Positions 44,038 to 56,421 of a stretch of DNA of 64,000 nt are shown piece by piece. The notes beneath the pieces were generated by a model. The model was not told the origin of the DNA and made no database searches. It saw only the letters and a list, made by a program, of their open reading frames with translations. Where the stretch lies: positions 11,689,501 to 11,753,500 of the forward strand of contig JALGPY010000008.1 of assembly GCA_023055425.1 (NCBI GenBank), written 5' to 3'. Both the position numbers and the translations under genes were made by a program. Origin of the DNA: Linanthus parryae. Lineage: Eukaryota; Streptophyta; Magnoliopsida; Ericales; Polemoniaceae. The stretch's first letter is position 1. The number at the start of each line of letters is the position of its first letter.

Positions 44038-47000
44038 ATGTCGTCCGCCACTATCCCCAACTCGGACGAACCATCGAAGCCCCTTGTACTCCTCAATGTG
44101 CACTTCGTAGCCAAGTTTGATGGATCCAATTATCGCCAATGGCGCCTGCAAATTGAATCCCTCTTCCATGGCTATGGCTTAGTGTCTTACATTGACGGCA
44201 GCACTCCCCCATCTAAAACTATTACTGATGCGGATAAATCCGTCTCTCCCAACCCGGCCTACCAAACTTGGTTCCAGCAAGACAAACTATTAGTTGGTGC
44301 TCTAGCCAGTACCCTAACCTCAGCTCTAAGCCCTGTCCTTAACCGAACCACCACGACCTATGAAGCATGGAAGGCTCTTGAGTCGTCCTATGCTCTTCCC
44401 TCTCGTGGTCACATCAAACAATTACGTCATAGACTCAAACACATTACCAAAGGCTCATCGTCCATCTCCGATTATATGACCAAAATCAAAACCACCGTTG
44501 ATGAACTAGCCCTTCTAGGCACCATTATATCCGAGGAAGAGATCAATGACCATGTTATTGACGGGTTAGACAACACTTACCAACCTGTTATTGATGCGAT
44601 CAATGCTCGAGATCAACCCATTTCCTTTCCTGCCCTTCTCGAAAATCTCCTAAATCGAGAACTGACCTTATCCCAATCCACTCCTACCCCTGCTGTGTCC
44701 TTTCCGGCTGTGGCTCACCCAACCTTTGCTCGTCACAACTCCATCACTCCCCGCACTAAACAACCCTCATCCGTCGATGTCACCCAAACCCAAAAGACTC
44801 CCTTTAAAGGGAAGTGTCAATGGTGCTCGCATCAGGGACATACCCTTTACTATTGCCCCGTCTTCAAATTGCTTTACCCTAACATTCAAGTCCCTCGCTA
44901 CACCCGTAACCCCACCCCAACACCCACTGCCCAAGCCAATCCCACTGTCCTCAACCAGCCGCCCCTCTCCCCATGGCTCCTTGAAAGCGGTGCCTCGCAT
45001 CACGTAACTGCTGACCTCGAAAATCTCGCCCTCCATTCATCTTATGATGGTACTGACGAGATAGTCATCGGTGACGGATCTGGTCTCCCTATTCACAACA
45101 CTGGTTCTACTCTCTTATCCTCTAAATTTCAACTCTCTAATGTTTTTCATGTTCCTTTAATGCATAAGAACATTATATCCGTCTCCAAATTTTGCGCTGA
45201 GAATAATGTATCGATTGATTTTAACTCGGATTCTTTTGTTGTCAAGGCATATGATACCGGTGCCATTCTTTTTACTGGAGCAGCAAAAGACGAAGTGTAC
45301 TACTGGCCGTCGTCGTCCCCGCAAGTCCACACCCTCTCCACCAATAAAACGGATCTCCACCACCGCTTGGGGCATCCGCATCTTTCTGTTTTTAAGTCCA
45401 TTTGTTCACATATGAATATCAAATCTGATAGTTTGGAAACTTTTTGCAATGCCTGTCAAATTTATAAAAGTCATAATCTTCCCTTTAATGTGTCATCCCT
45501 ACAATCTCACAATGCTCTTGAAGTAATCTTCAGTGACCTATGGTCATCGCCCATTTACTCCATCAATCAATTCAAATATTATGTCATATTTGTCGATCAC
45601 TATACAAAATTCACTTGGTTATTTCCTCTCAAAAAGAAATTCGATACACATTCTACATTCTTAGCCTTTAAAAACTTGGTGGAGAAACAATTCTCCAGAC
45701 CTATTTTAACATTCTATTCTGACAATGGGGGAGAATTTGACAAACTTAAACCTGACTTTGCTAAGTTTGGCATTCAACATTTAACTCCCCCCCCACACAC
45801 ACACACTCCCGAACACAATGGATTTGCGGAACGACGGCACAGGCACATTGTTGACACTGGTCTTGCTCTCCTCTCTCATGCCTCTATGCCTCTCGCGTAC
45901 TGGCCATATGCTTTCCAAACAGCTGTCTATCTCATAAACCGTATGCCCACTCCTACTCTTCAAAATGACTCTCCATACCTCCGCCTCTTCAAAACCACAC
46001 CCAAATACCAAAACCTTCGAAATTTGGAAGCCTCTGCTACCCCTGGCTTCGCCCCTACTCCAACTACAAACTTGATGCTCGCTCTATAGCGTGTGTTTTC
46101 ATTGGTTATTCCCCTTCCCAACATGCTTACTTATGCCTTGATCCCGCGAAAAATCGTGTATATTGTTCTCGCCATGTGCGATTTGTTGATCACTCCTATC
46201 CCTTTGCCAACTCGCCTACCCTGCCCTCCTCGTCTTCCCTCCCCTCTTTCTGACGAATGGTGCAATTTCTCCTTACCCATCCTCGAAACCCCAACCCAAA
46301 TCCTACCTCAACCCGAGACCCCTCCTTCCACTCCTATTCCCACCACCACCTTGCCTTCCAATCCCACCTCCCCTGGCTCTACTACCTTACTCACTTCCTC
46401 TGCTGCCACTACATCTCCCACACCTACCAATTCCTCTCCTACCCCTTCCCCCAACCCGAATCCTCAACCACACCATGCCACTCGTGCATCCCATGGAATC
46501 TTCAAACCCATCGACAAACTTAACCTCACTGCTCAACTACACCCAACTGAACCCAAAACCATAAAACAAGCTCTTGTTGATCCTGTGTGGCGTGCTGCCA
46601 TGGAGGAACAATTTGCAGCTCTCCAGAAGAATCAAACATGGGAACTTGTTCCTCCAGACTCCTCCCAAAACCTTGTTGGTTGTAAGTGGGTCTTTCGGGT
46701 CAAATACAATCCCGATGGGTCCATTCACAAGCACAAAGCCCGTCTCGTTGCCAAAGGCTTTCTCCAACGGCCTGGCATCGACTATACTGAAACTTTAGCC
46801 CCGTTATAAAACCAGCTACGGTCCGTCTAATACAAAGTCTTGCTGTTACCAACAATTGGCCACTCCGTCAACTTGATATAAATGATGCATTCCTTTAGGG
46901 CACGCTCACTGACTCCGTTTTTATGGCTCAACCACCTGGCTTTGCCGACCCATCAAAGCCCAAACATGTGTGTCCTCTAAAGAAGTCCCTCTTTGGGCTC

Positions 47001-48101
47001 AAACAGGCACCTCGTGCTTGGTATACTGAGCTTCGCTCCTTTCTCATTGCTGCCGGGTTTCGAAATTCGGCTACGGACACATCTTTATTTATATACCATG
47101 GCTCTCATTCTCTATTTGTCTTGGTATATGTAGATGATATTATTGTTACCGGCTCCTGTACCTCTGCTGTTGCCGCGTTTATATCCTCTCTATCAGCTCG
47201 GTTTTCACTCAAAGACTTTGGATCTCTATCCTACTTCCTTGGTGTTGAGGTTCAACCGTGCTCCAAGGGGTTATTCTTGAATCAACAAAAGTATACATCC
47301 GATATCCTTGCTCGAGCTCATATGTCTGATGCGAAATCCGCCTTCACTCCTATGGACTCGACCCTAAAGCTAAATCTCCGTGATGGTCCAGCCCATGAAA
47401 ATCCTACTGAATACCGTACCCTTGTTGGAGGTTTGCAATATTTATCCCTTACTCGCCCGGATGTTGCTTTTGCTGTCAACAAGTTATCCCAATTTATGCA
47501 TGCACCGACGACTTGTCATTGGGCAGCCCACAAGCGACTCTTGAGGTACATTGCTGGCACTCTAACTCATGGTATTATTATTCATCGCAACTCCCCTCTA
47601 GTTCTTCATGCTTATTTGGACTCGGATTGGGGTGGTAACCAAGATGATTTTACCTCCACTGGTGCTTACATTGTATATCTCGGTCGCAATCCAATTTCTT
47701 GGAGCTCTAAGAAACAGAGAACTATAGCCCGGTCATCCCCTGAAGCTGAATATCGCTCTGTTGCAAATGCTAGTGCCGAGCTCACATGGCTGGCCAGTCT
47801 CTTCTCTGAACTTCACCTCAAGCTCCCATCGCCCCCTGTGGTTTACTGTGATAATCTTGGAGCTACAAGTCTGAGTGCGAATCCAGTGTTCCATTCTCGA
47901 ATGAAACATGTGGCTCTTGATTTCCACTTTATTCGTGAGAAATTACAAGCTGGGTCTCTTCGCGTTGTGCCTATTGCCAATGATGATCAACTTGCCGATG
48001 CCTTGACTAAGCCTCTACCTCGACCACGATTTCATATGTTGATGTCCAAGATCGGACTTTCCCAAAGGCCGATCTTGCGGGGCGATGTTGAGAATAATTA
48101 G
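44038..48101 (+). pseudogene. Copia gag-pol, broken
   Basis: From the ATG at 44038: gag (FDGSNYRQWRLQIESLF), zinc knuckle CQWCSHQGHTLYYC (44815-44856), protease site LLESGASHHV (44977) with Glu in place of the usual catalytic Asp, integrase zinc-binding HHRLGHPH...CNACQ and the DDE core (FSDLW, YSDNGGEF, EHNGFAERR). A missing T near 46022-46025 shifts the frame, with a TAG at 46087. A compensating shift between about 46200 and 46260 restores it for QALVDPVW...KARLVAKGF. A second missing T at 46794-46796 shifts it again, and a TAG replaces Gln at 46896-46898. From 46923 to 48101 the frame is open through LFGLKQAPRAWY, YVDDIIVTGS (47127), SWSSKKQRTIARSS and the C-terminus. Translation could not give a full polyprotein. 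Confidence 0.93.
48077..48085 (+). promoter_or_regulatory. Copia polypurine tract
   Basis: 'gcggggcga' directly abuts the 3' LTR start at 48086, the position from which plus-strand DNA synthesis is primed. Confidence 0.75.
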
Positions 48102-48293
48102 GAGTCTTGGTCAATGCTAATTATTCTAGCCTATAATTGTGTTATTTGTTTCCTACTATAGTTATTTGTTTTCTAATCTCTAGGACCTCATACAATGTAT
48201 CTTGCCAGTATGTCATAGGTAATTGTGTATAAATAGCTAGCCTTTGTAAATTGTATTTTATTATTCAATCAATACAATTTTTCACTCTCTACA
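48086..48293 (+). repeat. Copia 3' LTR
   Basis: 208 bp, near-identical to 43776-43983, with an intact TATA-like 'tataaata'. It ends ctctctaca just before the GAATA duplication. Confidence 0.95.
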
Positions 48294-48298
48294 GAATA

Positions 48299-48523
48299 GA
48301 GGGGTCGTCGATATGAAATTTAGAACCAAACCCTCACAACAAGATCTGAAATTTAGAGAGATATAGTGAGACAGAGAGAGAACACCATCGGCTATTCTGC
48401 CTCACAGTCTAGTTCGTCGTCAATCATCGGATCAGGCGTTCTCCTAGTCGACCTCGTCATCTTATCCTTGTCGGCTCCGAAGATCTGTACTTCCACCATT
48501 ATCCTCTTCCTTATTGAGAGAGA

Positions 48524-48558
<35 letters not shown>

Positions 48559-49309
48559 ACGAGGGCGGGGGGTCGCCGGAGAGAGAGCGAGGGCGGGGGG
48601 TCACCGGAGATTCTCCATGGCTTGTTCGAATGGTAGTTGTCCATGGCCATAGGGTGGGTGGGTGGGTGGGAGGGTGTGGCTGTTGGTTTGGATTTGTAAC
48701 AAGGGGTGGGTGGATGTGTTGGTGGAGGAGGTTGAGGTTAAGATTTTGAAGACAAGATGATAATATGGAAGATGATTGATGAGTGAGAAATAATGGGTAG
48801 GTTAAAGGGTGAGGGTGGGTTAATGGTGTAAAATTTTTTGTAACAGAAAAATTTCCTGTTTAAGGAAGTATGTTGATACTGAAGAAACATAAGTAGTATC
48901 AACTGGTAGTATATCTTACTCTTTTAAAACTGTCTTCTTTTCTAGTAGTGTATTTTCTCAAGACTTATCATTACAATGATTCATTTATTTTATTATCTTC
49001 TTACAAGAGAATGTATTGAAATTACGCATATCCCGCTCATCGAACTGGTATCGTGTAAGAGAAATTTTTAGTTGCTCCAAGAGCACCACATCATCATGAC
49101 ACGTGATTCTCTACAACATTCAGTAACTGACACCCATGTCCACTAGGGTTCATAATTATCCATTAGGTCATAGTAAAAAATCATAATCCTATTTGGATGT
49201 TTTCTCTCACCCACTAACCCCACTTTCATTATACATGTCAAATCGTGAGTAGTGTAGAGTGTTGAGTATGTCTTGAATTAAAGTCAATGGCGGAAAAGTA
49301 GGTATGCGA
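48299..49309. other. Gene-free stretch with simple repeats
   Basis: (TA)n(GA)n at about 48525-48560, then a short tandem duplication of 'gagcgagggcggggggtc' (two copies, about 48557-48602), then G-rich 'gggtgggtggg' runs near 48651-48672. No gene supported. Confidence 0.6.
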
Positions 49310-50330
49310 TTTAGAAAACAAATTGGAGCGGCTGACACGATTTCCGCAAGTGCACGGTTATCGCTCTAGTAATAAATGTGGAAGATAGGGTTGTCGAATC
49401 CCAGAGGACTTGTTGTAAATTCATTAGGACTCTTAACTTTGTGTGGGCTAGCAATTGGATTTTTTTTTACTAACTAAGAAATTGAAATAACAAAGCAATT
49501 ATTAAAATTAGGAGTAAAGTGATCAGACATGTATCAAGATTTTCTCTAGGTTTGTTATGTATCCACCGTTGACGAATTATGTTCTGAAACACAATTGATG
49601 ACTTGATTTGCCAAACGAACAAGGGTACTTTGAATATTCCTCAACTAAAGTCTATATTTAGAGGACACACCTGATTGCTCTAGCCGCCTATGTACGTCTA
49701 AATAGCATTATGTTCTTGTGTTCTACTCTTAGTTCTCGTTAACTAGAAAGATTCCCCAACTCTAGATACTACTACTGCAAGATTCAAGTTTCCGGATAGA
49801 GAATATTGATTCATCCAACATCCTCTACCTATGATCATCCTATTGTGACATCTAACAATAGAAACGTTATTATAAGGCGTATAAATCAAGCATAGCTAAG
49901 AAAAGTACATCCAATTAAGCTAAAAGCATGAAACACAATTCATAAATCACCAAACACGGTGTTCAAACCCAAGTTACCATTGAGAAATCCCGATATAGAT
50001 GTTTAGCTACTGCTCTTGATCATAACGACAAGAGTTTTCATGATCATGTGTGAAATAACGAAAATATGAAGAGTAGAGAGATCAAACGAATGAATTCTCA
50101 CTTCCACGACGAACTCTAGCTCCAATTATCGTCTCCCACCTTGTTCGTTGCGTCTCCCTCTATTCTAACATGCCTTCTAGGTCTAAGAACACGTTTTTCA
50201 AGACCTGGTAAATTGAAGTCCATGAACTCTCAATTTTGATCCATGAAATCCACTGGCTCAAGACTAATGTATAAGGCTTAAATTCAATACTTGAATATCT
50301 ATTTGTCAAGTCACATGTGTATAGGCTAAG
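49310..50330. repeat. Probable decayed LTR-retrotransposon non-coding region
   Basis: Opens with 'cgcaagtgcacggttatcgc', a wording found in the non-coding flanks of several plant LTR elements, and continues as about 1 kb of unbroken non-coding sequence. No TG..CA ends, primer site or coding domain was found, so the call is tentative. Confidence 0.3.
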
Positions 50331-50600
50331 GATTCAAATTACGGGGCATACGGTATTGGTAGGCACCGAAACCAGTTCACCCGGATTCACGTACATAACG
50401 GCCGATATGAACTGTTTTGCTCGGATAACGCTCGATATGCCCCAGTTTTTGGGCAATCCGTTTTGATACCGTTGGTTTTCAGGCGATACCCTTGGTTATC
50501 ATTCACACGTTTGGTTCCAGATTTCCTTTACGGTTTTTTCAATACGGGCCGATACCATTATCCGCGTCCGAAACTCATACGTCGACTGATACCGTTATTT
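50331..50600. repeat. MITE-like sequence with repeated 'cgatac/gatacc' motifs
   Basis: Short motifs of the type 'ggtatcg'/'cgatacc' recur on both strands through the segment, as in the internal repeats of some hAT MITEs. Ends not defined. Confidence 0.3.
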
Positions 50601-50692
50601 AAATCAGAGGTTTAGACATGTTATTTATGTGAATTGTTTAACTAGCGTGCACATACTCAGTAGGGATTGCCTCCTTGAAGAACACTAATACC

Positions 50693-51020
50693 TTTTTTTT
50701 TTTTTTTTAGTAGAAAGGCAAGAACTTCAATAAAACAAAAAGTAGAGCAGAAGATACAGGGGTATACCCTTAGCCGTTGATGCAGTAGCATACACAACCA
50801 TCAACGCAATTACAGTCTACGCACATCACATGACCAAAACACATACACAAAACTAAACAGGCTGGCGAGAAGACTAGTATGAACATAGAGAACTAGATAA
50901 AGACAAGAGGAAGGTTCAACACGACGTGTGAGCTAGGAGAAGAAGTAGCCAGCTTCCTGTTGTCGCCGCAACAACCAACCGATGCGCTGCTTCAACTTTG
51001 GGCATGCGGCATCTTCCGCG
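50693..51020 (-). repeat. Possible retroposed 3' end (poly-T on plus strand)
   Basis: A T-run at about 50693-50709 is followed by 'agtagaaaggcaagaact'. Read on the minus strand this is a transcript-like 3' end with 'caataaaac..' ending in poly-A, typical of LINE or retrocopy insertions. No target duplication or coding domain identified. Positions 51021-51754 show nothing recognisable. Confidence 0.35.
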
Positions 51021-51754
51021 GGATACATGATAAAAATCAGAATAACAAACAGATAAACATGATCAATTGAACCTTTGTATTGAACAAATCAAACGACAGA
51101 AATCAAAGGATCTGATACAGATGGATCTTTGGGTTTTCCATGAGAACCCTAGCAGCTGGAGAAGAACAATAAACATCAGTGATATCAATGGTCTCATTTG
51201 AGACCGTTGGATTAGTACTAGGGAAATAGATTCAGTGATGCCTAGCTAGTTTTGAGAGGACATATCTTTTAGGAGCACATAACCTCTTCTGATTTAGTTA
51301 TAAACTGCAACGCGAATGAAAGACGTTTCTTTGATCATATGATTCTCGGATGAAATTTCCGCATTCCATAAACTCTTCTGATTTTAAATAACATATAATC
51401 TCAAGGTGTCTTTACATTCCTCCTGTATAAGATATTCAATTGAACCAGTTAAACTTGTCCAAGAAATGTTCTTTCAAATCTACAACTTCACTGCAGTTTA
51501 TAACTATTGGTAAATAGCGAGGAAAATCACAGGTAAATAGGAAATATTTCAGACGTGAAAGTGAGCTGCTCTTCTCAAGTTAATGCTTAATTAGGAGTGT
51601 CTCAAACATCAACTAATTTCAAGCATCAAATCAGCCAAGTCTTCTAGAGTCCATCCGCAAGATGAGCATGGCCGGAATCATGATATGATGCAAAGATCAA
51701 ACATATGTATGTAGATATGAATGAAAGGAGTGACAGAAGCTGGGATTACACATA

Positions 51755-54607
51755 TCAGAATGAAGGAATCACCCAAATGTGCGGGAAACATCTATTAATC
51801 GGTGTACTGACTGTAGGGAGATGCTCAATAGTTCGACTTTCCCAATGGTAGATCCCCAAATCCAGGTCTTCAAAAGGATAGTCTCTGGTTACACATTCTG
51901 TAAAATAGACGCAATTGGGCTTGATTGCAGCAGCAGCGGCAGGAACCGCGATGGCAGAACTACGACCCACAAAGATTGATGCCCCTCCCAAATGATAAAT
52001 CTCTTGCCACTTATTCATGTCAGCAGAATCTATCTTATATACTCTAAAAGATTCAGTCTTGAAATGAGATAAATAAATGTCACAATTCCTAATAACCACT
52101 AGCAACTCACCGGCGTATTCGACCAGGTAAACCTTTCCTTCACTCCTGACTACCATGTAGGGAGATGGAAGTTCGGCAACCTGCTGTGCGCTGCCCGAGT
52201 TTGTATCGCAAAGGTAAAGCTTTAACCTGGTATCGATTGCATAAAATTGGTCCTTGTAGTAGATGACATCACAATAGCCCCAAGAGAGGCGTTTGTTAAC
52301 CTCGATCCAGTCTTCATTCCCGGGCTTCCAAAAATACAATCGCGAGGCAAAGATGACCATTACAACATAGTCATCACTAAAAGAAGGACTAGCTGACAAC
52401 ACTGCTTGCTTACGCAACTTTGCTGAGAAAGTTGTCAGCGCTGTTGGGATTGGGCAGGGTAGAGGTATCTGAAGCCGACTCAGAGGATGTAATAATTCCA
52501 TGTTACCTCGTATGTCTGTTGTGATTAACCAGCCCATTGAGCTGACGCACAACTTACCGCTTGCTTCAGGTAGATATACCCTGGCAGATCCACAAATTTG
52601 GTTTAGCGGAGGCAAAAAAGATCAGGCGAAGCATAAATGCAAGACTGTAAATTTTTTCCTTGAAATGAGATGAAAGCTTTGTTAACAAGTCAAAATCACA
52701 TATCTGAAAGAGAAATGATAGGGATTCCACCAATATCTCCCTCTCATATCTCACTCAAAGTGCAAAATTGGCAACGTGATATACTCATTTGGCATGGTTG
52801 CGTTACAGTGAAAGGAAAGTAGGAGACGAGTGGGAGATATTGGTGGGATTATCCCTAGCATTTCTCTATCTGAAAGATTCACCTATGACACTCAACTTGA
52901 GAAGGACGGAGTATAGACATATAGAGGGCTAGTTTAGTAATACTGTGGCGTTTTAGTTGCTGTGTAGGAAGTACTGTGAGCAAACTACTGTGGAAATCTA
53001 CGCGAAAAGTGTTTGGTAAATTTCGTATTTAAGTGCGGAGAGAAAGGACTTTTAACAATTTGTGTTTGGTAATTAATTAGTATTTTAGAGTTGCTGTTAC
53101 TAGGGATGGCAATGCGGTTCGATCCGATCCGAAATCCGAGTGATTCGATCTGAATGGATCAAGTCCAATTCCGATTCATTTTAAAATGGATCAGATATGG
53201 ATATAAAAATTTAAAATTCGATCCGTATCCGGATTCGATCTGAATATATTAAGATATCCGATGAATATCTGATCCGAAAGGATCCGAACACACATAATTT
53301 TACAAAAATACCCTTAGAATTATAAAAAAAATTATATATTTACCTACATATATGTAGATACATTACTCAATTTCAGGCCTAAAAAATATTCCCCTAGACA
53401 CTAGGAAACACACATAACGCATTACATACTATTACCTCAAAAAATCCACTACACATTAGGAGAAAACCTAGCGGTTGACTATTGGTTTTCATTCTCCCAC
53501 ACACGCGTCTCTATTGCGAGTCTACAATTCTCCTCCCTCTGTCTCTCACCGTTGAATGGCTTGCCTATATTTCTTGATAGATTTGCGTTTGTCATATTGG
53601 TAAAATATTTTGAGTACATTTTTACTTTTTTAGGCAGATTTTTATTGTGTGGTGAATTTTTTCGTATTTTTCTAAATTTGTTGTGTAAATTTTATCTAAA
53701 AGAAATGCACAGGATCCGAATCCGGATCCGAATCAGATCCGTTTCTAGAGATTCAGATTGTCGGATCAAATGCGGATATTACAATATTAATCCGATCCGG
53801 ATTCGTTTCAGATCCGGTCGGATACGGATCGAATATGGATCCACTTATTTTGATTGGATCCGGATATGGATATAGGTGGATCCGATCTGAATCCGATCCG
53901 TTGCCATCTCTAGCTGTTACTGTCGAAATGACAATATCAGACATGATATAATAAATAATGTAATTACAACAAATCGTTTATTGATATTTATTAACGAATA
54001 AGAATGTCAACTAATACATTTATCGAACAGTAGGTCATGGAAAACGACCTCTTCACTGCTTTTCAAAAGCTGCTTTCTAGATGACAAAAAAATAAAAAAA
54101 ATACCGAACACATTAATGTTAATTTTAGATTCGAAAAACAGCATTCTAGACGTAAAAGTTTTAGGTAACACTTTACAATTTACACCAAAAATGAGATATA
54201 TGAACAATGCATAGGGTATAGTAAATATTTGAGTTGGGGCCTTGCCCCGGGTAAAATTAGCTGTACCTGTAAACTATGCCTTCCTTAGAGAGACTAGCAA
54301 AGCGCTGATAATTGTCATCATCTCCTTTTTGTTTAGCAAGCATGAGCCATGGAACCTGAACCCTTGAAGAAGTCGAGTGATTGAAGTTTTCTTTGACAAA
54401 TCTCCAGGACCTGCAAACTCCACCGAAAGAGATGAAATCTTCATATGGATGTATGTGATTAGCGATCAAAGATAATATATCCGGTAATAGCTCCGCCCAG
54501 TCACGGATCAAGTTGCCTTCTCCGGCAGAGGCCATCTTTCCCAGTTCTCTCTGTTGCTGATCGTAAAAACCCTTGAAACCCTGCATATAGCTATTATACA
54601 GAGTCAC
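51755..54607 (-). CDS. F-box protein with DUF295 domain (gene 2, 2 exons)
   Basis: Exon 1 is 54607-54267 and exon 2 is 52580-51755, both minus. The 1686-bp intron (54266-52581) has donor CAG/GTACAG and acceptor CTGCCAG/G. Splicing joins IVY and R-VYLPEASG in frame, 388 residues from the first Met or 364 from MASAGEG (54535), which I prefer because the F-box follows it directly. F-box: WAELLPDILSLIANHIH, then GGVCRSWRFV. DUF295 segments: PWLML, FASLSKEG, SSMGWLIT, ELLHPLSRLQIPLP, YFWKPGNEDWIEV, CDVIYYKDQFYAID, YLVEYAGELLVV, GGASIFVGRSSAIAVPA, KPNCVYFTE and the C-terminal PHIWVIPSF. Expected role is SKP1-binding substrate adaptor of an SCF ubiquitin ligase, substrate unknown. The intron carries an hAT element. 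The frame is intact and I expect a functional gene. Confidence 0.88.
53101..53912. mobile_element. hAT-type MITE inside gene 2 intron
   Basis: 812 bp with termini 'tagggatggcaa' and the inverse 'ttgccatctcta', flanked by identical 8-bp duplications 'gctgttac' at 53093-53100 and 53913-53920. The ends are rich in 'gatccg'/'cggatc' motifs acting as subterminal repeats. No transposase. It inserted into what looks like an older MITE beginning near 52929 ('ggctagtttagtaat'). Confidence 0.88.
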
Positions 54608-55189
54608 CTACTCATAACTCATCACTTCCAATTTTTGGATATTTCGTAAACAGCCCAAAGTTAATCTGAATCACAGAAGTGCCTCATCTTTGTTGAAGTG
54701 TTATAAAGACAGTCCAAGTTGTTGGCACACACACACCACTTTAGGAAGCATAATACCACATTACATATCTCATAGGATTTTTGCCCACATAATTTTTCAA
54801 TTTCTAACAAGAACAAATCTCCGAAGTTCGCTACAAACGGCTTCTGAACATCTTTACGCTCCAACATCACAACCAATTGACTATCGAAGAGTCTTTCTAC
54901 CTCCAACGTCGAGAGAAACGCGAGGGGTGAATAATAATAATGTGTCTATCACGACAGTAAAATTCGGCCTTCCAAAAAATTCATACCAGGGAGAGAAAAG
55001 ACGATCAAGGTTGTAGTACTGGAATTATTCGCCGAAATATGGACTAGGGATCTGGATTAGTGGTGGTGAATATGGCAGTTGTGGTGGTGATTATGATGGT
55101 GTTGGCATTGTTCATATATAGGAGGTAATGAACAGTTTTGCCCTTGAACAAAAGGACATGAAAATAAACTAATAACTTATTCCGCTAAA
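54608..55189. other. Gene-free stretch upstream of gene 2
   Basis: Promoter region of the minus-strand gene. No strong TATA box selected. A plus-strand ORF of 108 codons at 54690-55016 has no recognisable features. Confidence 0.4.
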
Positions 55190-55959
55190 GGCCAGTGTGG
55201 GAATGCTTCTACTGCCAGCACAACAGCTTTCCGGCAAAAGAAGAAGTTTTAGTGCGTTAGGTAAACTAAAATTTCTGTTTTTTCGGACAGTTTTTGCTGT
55301 CCCAGAACAGTGTTCAAGAAGCAAGGGGGATGGGAGATACCCTGCTTTTGATTAATTTATCTATACAACCAATTCTAATCTTACAATTTTGAAATTTCAA
55401 TACTTGTCTTTACAAAAAGACTTAATTACTTAATGCATACCCCCAGTTTGGTGAAACTCTCACATTGCAACTCCCACTTCTAAAACTCTCTGATTGCATC
55501 CCCCATTTGCAATTAAAACGTCAATTAGAAACTGATAAAAAGTTCCATCCTAAACTCCATCCATGTATAAAGGGTAAAACCGTCAATACAAAAAAAAAAT
55601 CATTTTTGAAAAAATTAACAAAAAGAAAAGAAGGAAGAAGATGAACAAGAACTGTTCATCGATGGCTACCATTTGTTTGTCTATGGCTCTCATCCTCTAT
55701 TGCATTCCCTGCATCACAGAGTCGCGCGCGGATGGAGACTCATCGTTTTCTACATCGCGACGGTAGACTCAAAGACCCAAACCAACCTTAGCCACTTATC
55801 TCCTCCGCCGTCTGCCGGCAATCGCCATGGAAACCGGCGAGTTTCATCATCGCCTCCTCCTTTCAGCCAACCCCAGCCTCCCTCTCCTCACAAATCAACC
55901 CTACAAAACTGATTTCTTTACCCATCGAACCAAGCAACTAGTTCTGAATTGATGGTGAC

Positions 55960-56312
55960 TGATACACCCAGTATCGTACCAGTAGCTTGAGAGAGGCTAC
56001 GAATCTCTACCAGTAGTTCGTGAGACTACGAATTACTACGAAAAACGAAAAATAACAGAATAAACTCAATAAATTAACTTCTTATTCCCTGATAATAACT
56101 GCCGACTACAACTGTTTAAATAGAAACTAACCTTAACCCTAGACTTTTACGGGCCTAGCCCGGTTCACAAAATAATTAAATAAAATAATTAATAAAATAA
56201 AATAAACAATTAACGACTAATTAAATAAATAAACAACTACTTATCTAACTGACGATAATAGTAATAATTATTATTATAATGTTGACCCGGATCGTAGGGT
56301 TGACCCGCATCA
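55960..56312 (-). repeat. LTR (3' LTR in element orientation)
   Basis: 353 bp, near-identical to 57554-57906; next to the purine tract at about 56313-56322. Confidence 0.92.
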
Positions 56313-56421
56313 ACTCCCCCGCGGTTGACAAACGCCTTGTCCTCAAGGCGGATACGGCTGTAGAAACGATCCCACATGTACTGTGATGGGTAGTCAGCTC
56401 CAACATGCATTTTGACCGGAG

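Larger units (their letters stand above)
43776..48293 (+). mobile_element. Ty1/copia LTR retrotransposon
   Basis: A complete 4518-bp element: two 208-bp LTRs, primer-binding site, gag-pol region in the copia order (gag, protease, integrase, reverse transcriptase, RNase H), polypurine tract and 5-bp target duplications GAATA at 43771-43775 and 48294-48298. The LTRs differ at about 5 of 208 positions by my count, which indicates a fairly recent insertion. The coding region carries frameshifts and one stop, so the copy is not autonomous as read. Confidence 0.97.

Noticed and set aside
44726..45036. Additional ORFs inside copia gag
   Set aside because: Out-of-frame shadows of the gag reading frame that holds the zinc knuckle.
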